From assembly GCA_030597505.1 (NCBI GenBank), contig JAUVRS010000163.1:1-6388 (forward strand): a stretch of DNA of 6,388 nucleotides. Direction: 5' to 3'. Positions 1 to 5,416 of the stretch are shown here, piece after piece; positions within the stretch are counted from its first letter, which is position 1; each line of letters starts with the position of its first letter. The DNA comes from Desulfobacteraceae bacterium. GTDB taxonomy: Bacteria; Desulfobacterota; DSM-4660; Desulfatiglandales; Desulfatiglandaceae. Below the pieces are notes generated by a model, which worked only from the letters and a program-made list of their open reading frames with translations, was not told where the DNA came from and searched no databases. Position numbers and translations under genes: made by a program.

Positions 1-172
1 AAACTCTTTCGGCCAGTTCTACCTCCCAATCCTGCCCCTCAAGCAACAGGAGGTTCCCTCTTACATGAACGGATGCCCCTGTTTTTTTTTCCAACATCTG
101 CAGGTGCTGGTTATGCTCTCCGCAGAGACTGCGCATCAGTTCGTGGTCGGGAAAGGTCAGTTTTTTGTTCAT
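1..172 (-). CDS. PhoH-like protein, N-terminal fragment
   Basis: The 57 visible residues (start MNKKLTFPDHELMRSLCG) match the N-terminal region that precedes the P-loop ATPase domain in PhoH-like proteins. Seen: an opening strand, then LCGEHNQHLQMLEKKTGASV, then VRGNLLLLEG. This is the small KH-like alpha/beta unit with the family pattern 'L.G..N..L..le...g..v..RGN...l.G'. The Walker A and B motifs would lie beyond the left edge, so ATPase activity cannot be checked. The ATG at 172 is preceded by AAAGG at 185-181, 8 nt away, and an in-frame TAG lies at 205-203, so the start is well defined. PhoH-family proteins are cytoplasmic ATPases linked to RNA metabolism or phosphate starvation, with poorly defined roles. 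The gene lies 117 nt after the yjbQ stop on the same strand and may be read from the same transcript. The family assignment rests on a short N-terminal match only. Confidence 0.72.
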   Translation of the reverse strand, partial: MNKKLTFPDHELMRSLCGEHNQHLQMLEKKTGASVHVRGNLLLLEGQDWEVELAERV

Positions 173-185
173 AGTATTAGCCTTT

Positions 186-203
186 GCAAAAAACCGTTTT
201 TGC
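186..203 (-). repeat. AT-rich inverted repeat just before the phoH-like RBS
   Basis: A 7-bp perfect inverted repeat (GCAAAAA / TTTTTGC) with a 4-nt loop. On the minus strand it ends one base before the AAAGG Shine-Dalgarno sequence of the phoH-like gene. The stem is mostly A-T pairs and would be weak in RNA. It could be a small leader hairpin or chance. Confidence 0.35.
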
Positions 204-204
204 T

Positions 205-240
205 AAAAAGTGCCCCCGGTACGCTGACCTGCAGTGGGCA
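205..240 (-). terminator. Weak terminator-like hairpin after yjbQ
   Basis: On the minus strand TGCCC (240-236) can pair with GGGCA (215-211). The 20-nt loop holds a possible inner GGT/ACC pairing. One C follows the stem, then a run of five T (209-205). The position between the yjbQ stop and the phoH-like start fits a terminator or attenuator, but the outer stem is only 5 bp and the T run is short. Confidence 0.25.
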
Positions 241-289
241 GTGGGGCGCGTTTGGTATACCCACGCGTTTCTCAATGCACCGGGTTGTG

Positions 290-709
290 CTAATCTCCCC
301 ATATCTGGATCACAATTCGTCTGTTCCGGGGTCTATTGTCAAAATCGAGCAGGACGATCTGCTGCCAGGTTCCCAAAGCCATCTTTCCCTCCAATATGGG
401 TATGTGAAGTGAAGGCCCCATCATGGCCGCTCTGACATGGGCATAACCGTTACCGTCCCCCCATCTCTCGTTGTGATCGTATGGGATATCCCTGGGCGCT
501 ATCCGTTCTATGGCCTTTTTCAGGTCATTGACGGCGCCGCTTTCAAACTCAATAGTGGTGAGGGATGCGGTAGAGCCTGGAATAAATACGGTGACGGAGC
601 CGGTCTTCACCAGAGATTTCCGGACCTCCATTTGGATCTGGGGCGTGAGATTTACAACATCAGTTCCCTCTGTGGTTTGAACCAAAATATAGGTAGTTGA
701 AAAAGGCAT
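290..709 (-). CDS. yjbQ: YjbQ-family protein (UPF0047, secondary thiamine-phosphate synthase type)
   Basis: This is a 139-residue protein covering the whole small YjbQ/UPF0047 fold. Seen: VFIPGSTASLTTIE at about 41-54, IAPRDIPYDHNERWGDGNG at about 70-88, AHVRAAMMGPSL at 90-101, and the C-terminal signature LGTWQQIVLLDFDNRPRNRR at about 112-131. His79 and His91 match conserved family histidines. The usual HTT/HTS motif is replaced by GST (45-47), which I recall as a recognisable subtype. E. coli YjbQ has weak thiamine-phosphate synthase activity in genetic tests, and the true function is unknown. I chose the ATG at 709 because a G-rich ribosome site (GGGGGGGAAA, 722-713) precedes it and the length then fits the family (about 132-140). 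An in-frame ATG at 772 would add 21 residues but has no ribosome site. It follows rodA by 122 nt with no clear terminator between. Confidence 0.88.
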   Translation of the reverse strand: MPFSTTYILVQTTEGTDVVNLTPQIQMEVRKSLVKTGSVTVFIPGSTASLTTIEFESGAVNDLKKAIERIAPRDIPYDHNERWGDGNGYAHVRAAMMGPSLHIPILEGKMALGTWQQIVLLDFDNRPRNRRIVIQIWGD

Positions 710-712
710 TGA

Positions 713-722
713 TTTCCCCCCC
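713..722 (-). promoter_or_regulatory. Ribosome binding site that decides the yjbQ start
   Basis: The minus strand reads GGGGGGGAAA, then TCA, then ATG at 709. The G-rich core is 6 nt from the start codon. The alternative ATG at 772 is preceded by a pyrimidine-rich stretch (CTCTTTTTCTTGC) with no Shine-Dalgarno sequence, so the shorter protein is preferred. Confidence 0.5.
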
Positions 723-831
723 GTGCAAGATCCACACGAAGTGGCCTCTTCTATCACAACCCCTTTTTTCATGCAAGAAAAAGAGATTTAAAGGTAATCT
801 TGGACGTGGGGGACGGGCCATAAAGACCGGC

Positions 832-1935
832 TTACTGGAACATGAATCGCCTCATGCTGATATTCATGAGCAGTCCCGTTATTGCCATGGTGGATATGAG
901 TGAGGATCCGCCATAGCTAAACAGCACAAGGGGGTTCCCCACCACCGGGAGAAGGCCCGTAACCATCCCCACATTGATTGCAACCTGCCAGAAAATGACG
1001 GCCACAATTCCAACCGCCAGGAGTGAGCCAAATTTGTCTTTTGAGTTTACGGCTATTTTAAGGCCCCACAGGACCAAGAAAAGATATAGCAAGAGTAGGA
1101 TCACAGACCCCAAAAACCCCCATTCTTCGGCCAGGACCGAGAAGGCAAAATCGGTGTGTTGTTCCGGTAAAAAATGTAATCTCGTTTGTGTCCCCTTCAG
1201 AAACCCCTTGCCCCAAAAGAGACCGGAGCCGATGGCGATCTTCGACTGATTTATGTGGTACCCGGCACCCAGGGGATCCATGTCGGGTCTGAGAAATGTC
1301 AAGATGCGCATCTGTTGATATTCTTTCAGACCGGACCATATGAAAGGCGCCACAGACAGGACAGAGACAACCAGAATAGCCAGTGACTTCCAGCTTACCT
1401 TGACAAGCAGGATAATTGAAAAGGAAACCATGATCAAGAGGAGGGCAGTGCCGAGGTCGGGTTCCTTAAGGATTAAGGCGGTTGGTATCGACAGAAGCAG
1501 AAAGGGTTGCCAGAGGTCCCGCAGGCGGTATTTCTGATGCCATCCTTTGTCACTGAAAAACTTTGAAAGTACCAGCAAGATGGCAATTTTTGCCAATTCT
1601 GATGCCTGAAAGGAAACAGGGCCCAGGTTCAACCACCTTTGGGAGCCGGAAGTGGTCTTTCCGATAACCAGCACTAGAACAAGAAGGGTTATGGAGAAGA
1701 AATAGACAGGATATGCCAGACGTTCTAAGGCAGAGTAATTAAAGGTGGTCATCAAAAAAAAGAGGGCGAATCCGATCAGAAACCAGTAGATCTGTTTCAA
1801 AAAGACCCGAGAACTGACCTCATTACTGATCTGATAAGTGGCGCTATACAAATTCAGGATGCTGATCCCCGCCACAGTCAACAATAGAAGTAGCAAGATC
1901 CAATCAAAATTTTGGATCAACCTGCGGTCAAACAT
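832..1935 (-). CDS. rodA: RodA, SEDS peptidoglycan glycosyltransferase
   Basis: RodA polymerises glycan strands from lipid II in the inner membrane as partner of PBP2 in the elongasome. The protein is 367 residues, the usual RodA length (about 370), with roughly ten hydrophobic segments starting at about residue 11. Family marks seen: TSGSQRWLNLGPVSFQASELAK (95-116) with the conserved Glu113, KEPDLGTA (157-164), WGKGFLKGTQTRLHFLPEQH (241-260) and TDFAFSVLAEEWGF (261-274). Asp262 in HTDF aligns with the catalytic aspartate of RodA. Near the end are TGLLPVVGNPLVLFSYGGSS (326-345) and a short basic tail. The ATG at 1935 has the purine-rich GAGGGAGAA directly upstream. The gene begins 27 nt after the mrdA stop, so the two are surely co-transcribed. 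RodA is preferred over FtsW because of the PBP2 and MreBCD neighbours and the PEQHTDF motif. No defects are seen. Confidence 0.97.
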   Translation of the reverse strand: MFDRRLIQNFDWILLLLLLTVAGISILNLYSATYQISNEVSSRVFLKQIYWFLIGFALFFLMTTFNYSALERLAYPVYFFSITLLVLVLVIGKTTSGSQRWLNLGPVSFQASELAKIAILLVLSKFFSDKGWHQKYRLRDLWQPFLLLSIPTALILKEPDLGTALLLIMVSFSIILLVKVSWKSLAILVVSVLSVAPFIWSGLKEYQQMRILTFLRPDMDPLGAGYHINQSKIAIGSGLFWGKGFLKGTQTRLHFLPEQHTDFAFSVLAEEWGFLGSVILLLLYLFLVLWGLKIAVNSKDKFGSLLAVGIVAVIFWQVAINVGMVTGLLPVVGNPLVLFSYGGSSLISTMAITGLLMNISMRRFMFQ

Positions 1936-1962
1936 TTCTCCCTCTTGACCTTTTCAACCTGT

Positions 1963-3792
1963 CTAACCTTGCGCCCCAAGATAGGCCTTGATGATTTCTC
2001 TGGCGATAGGGGCGGCCGCGCTTCCCCCGTGCCCTCCGTGTTCAACCAGTACTGCTATGGCGATCTCCGGTTTTTCTGCGGGCGCAACTGCCACAAACCA
2101 GGCATGATCTCTAAACTTGAAGGGAACCTCTCCCTTATCACGACCCCCATTTTTCTTTTTAAGGGCCACGACCTGAGCGGTGCCTGTTTTGCCCGCAACA
2201 ATAATATTTTTTACCTTTGCCTTGGAACCAGTCCCCTTGGGTTCATTTACCACGCCCACAAGCGCGTCCCGCACAAGTTCAAGATGTGTCTGTTTAAGCC
2301 CTACAAACCCCTTTTTATCAGCAGCGATCCCATGGGTCGTCTCAGTTCGGGCGTTGCCCACCCGTTTTGTCAGCCGGGGTCTGTGCAGGACGCCGCCGTC
2401 AAAAACGGCTGAAATCATTCCGGCCATCTGGAGGGGGGTTACCAGAATAAAACTTTGCCCAATAGAAAGGGAGATGGTTTCTCCCTCCTGCCATGGTACA
2501 CCCCATCTTTTCAACTTCCATGCCTTGGTGGGGACCAGACCGCTCTTCTCTCTCCCCACGTCGATGCCCGTTTTGACTCCGAGACCAAATTTCTTGGAAT
2601 AATCGGCAATCCTGTCTATCCCCAGCCTTCTCCCCATTTTGTAAAAATATACGTCACAGGACTCTACCAAAGCCCTGTGTAAATCGACCTTGCCATGGCC
2701 GTACTTTTTCCAACAACGGTAGTTGCTTCGTCCGAGGGAGTAGGTGCCGTTACAAAAAATTTCTTCTTTTGGATCAATAACACCTTCCTGAAGACCCGCC
2801 AGGGCAACGATGATCTTGAATATTGATCCGGGAGGGTATTGCCCCGTCAAAGCCCTGTTCTGCAAAGCAAAATCTTCGGATGAAATGATCCTTTCCCAGT
2901 CTATCTTGCCTATCCCCCCGACAAAGAGATTGGGGTCATAAGAGGGGCTGCTCGCCAGTGCCAGAATCTCTCCATTATTGGGATTCATGACCACAATTGC
3001 CCCATGCTTGCCTTTTAGCGATTTTTCTGCCAGGGTCTGGAGACCCTTGTCTATTGTCAAATAAACATCTGAACCTGAGACAGGGGGTCTTTTCGAGACT
3101 ACCTGTATTTTTCTACCGGCCGCGTCCACCTCCACCTGTTCCCCCCCCCGTTTACCATTTAGGGTTGTCTGCCATTTCCATTCCACGCCGGACTTTCCGA
3201 TCAGGTCGCCTGATTTGTTATCGGGGTATTTCGCGGTCCTCAACTGCTGCTCAGTTATTTCCCCCAGGTATCCGAGGAGATGAGAGCCAAGATTGCCCGA
3301 GATATACCGTCTGTGCTGTTTCACCTTTACCAGAACTCCGGGCAGATTAAACCGATTGGTTTCGATGACGGCCAACTCATTTCGGGACATATCCCTCTTC
3401 ACACAAACGGGTTTGAAGGGGAGGTTCCTGGAGGTTTTATCCAGCAATTCCCCAGTCGATTGAGGATCAAGCCCTATTAATCCATCCAGACTTTCCAATA
3501 ATCGTCCCTGATCTTGGACCTCTTCAGGGATTATATAGAGATCGTAGGAAGGACGATTGTCCACAAGTGCTTTACCGTTTCTGTCAAATATCAGCCCCCT
3601 GGAGGGAGAGATGTCCTGCAACCGGATTCGGTTGTTCTCTGACTTGGACCGGTAGACCGGTCCATTTATGATCTGCAGGAACCAAAGCCTGAAAATCAGT
3701 ACGCTGAATACCACAAGGACAAAAATGGTGGCCCACCGGATCTGACTGTTAAAGACCTCGAAGGAGGCGGGATCAAAATCTGATGTTTTCAA
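1963..3792 (-). CDS. mrdA: PBP2, peptidoglycan D,D-transpeptidase of cell elongation
   Basis: This class B penicillin-binding protein cross-links peptidoglycan made by RodA. Counting from the TTG at 3792 it has 609 residues, normal for PBP2. Seen in order: a short cytoplasmic N-terminus, one membrane anchor (about 19-36), the pedestal region with ISPSRGLIFDRNGKALVDNRPS (61-82), then the transpeptidase domain with PPGSIFK (nucleophile Ser323, Lys326), SCD (378-380) and KTGTAQ (Lys535). DHAWFVAVAP and a Gly-rich HGGHGGSAAAP stretch follow. The SxD form of the second motif is typical of PBP2 and differs from the SxN of PBP3. The frame stays open to an ATG at 3903, which would overlap mreD by 131 nt and add 37 residues unlike family N-termini. 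The TTG gives a start resembling 'MKT...', a 20-nt overlap and a weak GGGA site 6 nt upstream. Cys347, Cys360, His366 and Cys379 fit a zinc site. Confidence 0.96.
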   Translation of the reverse strand: MKTSDFDPASFEVFNSQIRWATIFVLVVFSVLIFRLWFLQIINGPVYRSKSENNRIRLQDISPSRGLIFDRNGKALVDNRPSYDLYIIPEEVQDQGRLLESLDGLIGLDPQSTGELLDKTSRNLPFKPVCVKRDMSRNELAVIETNRFNLPGVLVKVKQHRRYISGNLGSHLLGYLGEITEQQLRTAKYPDNKSGDLIGKSGVEWKWQTTLNGKRGGEQVEVDAAGRKIQVVSKRPPVSGSDVYLTIDKGLQTLAEKSLKGKHGAIVVMNPNNGEILALASSPSYDPNLFVGGIGKIDWERIISSEDFALQNRALTGQYPPGSIFKIIVALAGLQEGVIDPKEEIFCNGTYSLGRSNYRCWKKYGHGKVDLHRALVESCDVYFYKMGRRLGIDRIADYSKKFGLGVKTGIDVGREKSGLVPTKAWKLKRWGVPWQEGETISLSIGQSFILVTPLQMAGMISAVFDGGVLHRPRLTKRVGNARTETTHGIAADKKGFVGLKQTHLELVRDALVGVVNEPKGTGSKAKVKNIIVAGKTGTAQVVALKKKNGGRDKGEVPFKFRDHAWFVAVAPAEKPEIAIAVLVEHGGHGGSAAAPIAREIIKAYLGAQG

Positions 3793-4417
3793 TGTAATTC
3801 CCAGTCTGTTGTTTCTTGGTTTTTCGATCCTGCCCGGTCTGGCGGGGCAGAGCAGCCGCACGAAAGACACCCAACAGATGTCCCGGAGAGGTCCCGGGGT
3901 CATCCTTGGTGAACCCTCTCCGGAGGTGGTTGAGCAAATAGAATAGGACAGGCGCTAAGAGACCTGTACATACTGCTGAACCAAGTGATGTCAACATATA
4001 ATTTGTTGAAAAGACGGCTTCTTTGGAAAAAAGGACAACCACCGCAAAAAAGATAAATCTCTTTAGTAATGTTGCTGAAGATACAAGAAGTACCTGACCC
4101 TTTGGGTGATTAAGCTCAAAGACGCGTGACCCCAGATATATTCCACCAAAGACGGAAAGATAAAGAAAGGCAAAAAGCCCGTTCGGTCCACCTGAAAGCA
4201 GGTCGATAAAGAGCCCCTGTCCGAATGCAAAGGCTCCTGTGGCCGCCAGCCCGTAAGCCAGGAAGAGATAAGCGATCAAAATGGTCAGAAAATCCAGTTC
4301 AAAAAACGCCGAACCAACGAGGTTGGTGAAGTCTCCTTTGACAAGTGTGAAAATCAGCCCAAGGATCCACGCAAAAATATAGAAAGTCAGTTCTTTTTTT
4401 CCTGATGGTTCGACCAT
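3773..4417 (-). CDS. mreD: Rod shape-determining protein MreD
   Basis: MreD is an inner-membrane protein of the elongasome that works with MreC. The first 165 or so residues are a typical MreD, with hydrophobic segments at about 10-26, 43-60, 62-72, 80-97, 107-131 and 143-163. The conserved loop GQGLFIDLLSGGPNGLFAF (67-85) matches the family pattern 'G...Dl..g.p.G..a'. The ATG at 4417 lies inside the mreC end (31-nt overlap) and has a strong AAGGAG 5 nt upstream. At 214 residues it is longer than the usual 160-180. The excess is a hydrophilic tail from about residue 167 (basic, with RQTGQDRKTKKQQTGN), encoded by 3919-3776 where the mrdA frame is also open. The tail has no domain I recognise. 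MreD is poorly conserved in sequence, so the call relies on topology, the central motif and position between mreC and mrdA. Confidence 0.93.
   Translation of the reverse strand: MVEPSGKKELTFYIFAWILGLIFTLVKGDFTNLVGSAFFELDFLTILIAYLFLAYGLAATGAFAFGQGLFIDLLSGGPNGLFAFLYLSVFGGIYLGSRVFELNHPKGQVLLVSSATLLKRFIFFAVVVLFSKEAVFSTNYMLTSLGSAVCTGLLAPVLFYLLNHLRRGFTKDDPGTSPGHLLGVFRAAALPRQTGQDRKTKKQQTGNYIENIRF
3830..3850 (-). repeat. GC-rich inverted repeat in the mreD 3' end
   Basis: A 6-bp perfect inverted repeat (CTGCCC / GGGCAG) with a 9-nt loop lies inside the part of mreD that codes for the extra C-terminal tail, and upstream of the probable mrdA TTG start. A 7-nt direct repeat (GTCCCGG at 3880-3886 and 3891-3897) lies nearby. 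It may be a small palindromic insertion or a translational control hairpin. Short GC-rich stems also arise by chance. Confidence 0.35.
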
Positions 4418-5232
4418 GTGTTCTCCTTCAAGATCACCAGGACCTCTTCCAATTTTGAAAAATCAACGGCAGGTCTGAGTACGATATCTTTGAAGAGTCC
4501 TCCTGAGGTTTCGCTTACTTCAGAAATATAGCCGACCGGTAGCCCTTTTGGAAACCCCCCCCCGAGTCCCGAGGTAACGACCAGGTCTTCAACGGCCACA
4601 TCGCTCGATTTAACCACATAATCCAGTTTGCAGGTGTCGTTGGGCGCTCCCTTTGCGATGCCCCTGTCCCTGGACCGCTGGGTCAGGCAGTCGACACCGC
4701 TGTTTTGATCTATAATTAAAAGGACTTTCGAATAATTTGGCGAAATGGAGACGATTCTTCCTACTACACCGTCCGCATTTACCACTGGCATATTTGGTCT
4801 TAACCCTGCATGTTTCCCTTTGTCAATAATGATAGATTTAAACCATCCGGTTGGATCTCTCCCAATGACCTGCGCCGCAAGGACCGGGCGATCGATTGCC
4901 TCTTTAAACTGGAGAAGCTCCTTGAGTCTCTCATGGGTGGTCAACAGTTCCCGGTATCGGCTGTTCTCTGCTTGTAGGCCATCAATTTTTCTCTTCAGCT
5001 GTCTGTTTTCTTGGCGTAGATTGACCAGGTAAAAATAGTATAACCACAAATCTTCTGCTGTAGAAACCGTTTGTTTTAAGATTTTTTGGAGGGGAGCGGT
5101 GATCTCTATAATCACCTGTTCAGCAGGATTCCATGAGGGCCTCTGGCTGGAACTGGATAACAGCATGAACAACACGAAACAGACAAGTAGGACCCATATC
5201 CATATTTTGTGAAGACCTCTTACATCTTTCAA
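4387..5232 (-). CDS. mreC: Rod shape-determining protein MreC
   Basis: MreC is a bitopic inner-membrane protein that links MreB to PBP2 and RodA and helps activate PBP2 in the periplasm. Its 281 residues match the usual length. Seen: a short cytoplasmic start, one membrane segment (about 10-26), a coiled coil rich in Leu, Gln, Arg and Glu (about 68-110, with NLRQENRQLKRKIDGLQAEN), then the beta-rich MreC domain. That domain includes VIGRDPTGWFKSIIIDKG (122-139), DGVVGRI (154-160), the SKVLLIID strand (168-175) and VTSGLGGGFPKGLPVG (219-234). The start is TTG at 5232. No in-frame ATG lies between it and the membrane segment, and an in-frame TAG sits two codons upstream. A GGGGATGAG stretch about 8 nt before the TTG can serve as ribosome site. 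The gene overlaps mreD by 31 nt. It is separated from mreB by 180 nt, most of it a palindromic insertion. Confidence 0.96.
   Translation of the reverse strand: MKDVRGLHKIWIWVLLVCFVLFMLLSSSSQRPSWNPAEQVIIEITAPLQKILKQTVSTAEDLWLYYFYLVNLRQENRQLKRKIDGLQAENSRYRELLTTHERLKELLQFKEAIDRPVLAAQVIGRDPTGWFKSIIIDKGKHAGLRPNMPVVNADGVVGRIVSISPNYSKVLLIIDQNSGVDCLTQRSRDRGIAKGAPNDTCKLDYVVKSSDVAVEDLVVTSGLGGGFPKGLPVGYISEVSETSGGLFKDIVLRPAVDFSKLEEVLVILKENTWSNHQEKKN
4423..4428 (-). promoter_or_regulatory. Strong Shine-Dalgarno of mreD inside mreC
   Basis: The minus strand reads AAGGAG, 5 nt before the mreD ATG at 4417, within the last codons of mreC. This supports the overlapping start and suggests mreD is translated in step with mreC. 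Confidence 0.75.
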
Positions 5233-5268
5233 CGTCTAAACTCATCCCCGCTTTACGCTGTATTTTTT

Positions 5269-5416
5269 CTAGGGGGTTGTCCGAAAATGGGAAATTTTTT
5301 CAAAGTCAAGGAAGGTGAAGATTTTAACCGCAGGAATATAGCGAAATATTTTGATGGCTAAAATCTGGCCCGGTGTAGAGATTGGGGAAAATAGCCATTC
5401 CCGGACAGCCTCCTAG
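5269..5416. mobile_element. MITE-like 140-bp quasi-palindromic element flanked by CTAG
   Basis: The core at 5273-5412 is 140 bp, bounded by CTAG at 5269-5272 and 5413-5416. The ends form an inverted repeat (GGGGTTGTCCG at left, GAGGCTGTCCG read inward at right, followed by matching AATGG). The symmetry continues to the centre in one register: position i faces 10685-i. By hand count about 41 of 70 facing pairs are Watson-Crick and 9 more are G-T on the plus strand. The best inner arms are 5319-5329 with 5356-5366 (10 of 11) and AATAT/ATATT at 5335-5339 and 5346-5350. There is no coding frame of note. Small size, terminal inverted repeats and a short palindromic flank fit a non-autonomous MITE mobilised by an IS transposase in trans. 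Because CTAG is its own complement, it may be a target duplication or the tip of the repeat. The IS family is not assigned. Confidence 0.75.

Noticed and set aside
247..270. CGCGTTT repeated at 247-253 and 264-270 around a palindromic GGTATACC (254-261), resembling an operator.
   Set aside because: The repeats are short and direct, their symmetry does not share the centre of the palindrome, and no promoter hexamers with proper spacing were found beside it.
736..776. Possible promoter for yjbQ (TTGCAT and TAGAAG, 17 nt apart, minus strand).
   Set aside because: Only 3 of 6 and 4 of 6 matches to the consensus, and it would lie in a region open in the yjbQ frame. Too weak to list.
801..831. GC-rich stretch after the rodA stop considered as a terminator.
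   Set aside because: No stable stem of useful length and no following T run on the minus strand.
1912..2412. A 166-codon plus-strand open frame opposite the mrdA end.
   Set aside because: Antisense to the conserved PBP2 transpeptidase domain, with no recognisable motif and no ribosome site.
3793..3903. An N-terminal extension of PBP2 from the ATG at 3903.
   Set aside because: It lies almost wholly within mreD, has Cys/Pro/Arg-rich composition unlike PBP2 N-termini, and is better explained as an open overlap frame before the TTG at 3792.
5304..5309. TTGACT on the minus strand inside the palindromic element, a good -35 hexamer that could drive mreC.
   Set aside because: No acceptable -10 hexamer lies 15-19 nt downstream; the sequence there is TTTTCGG-like.
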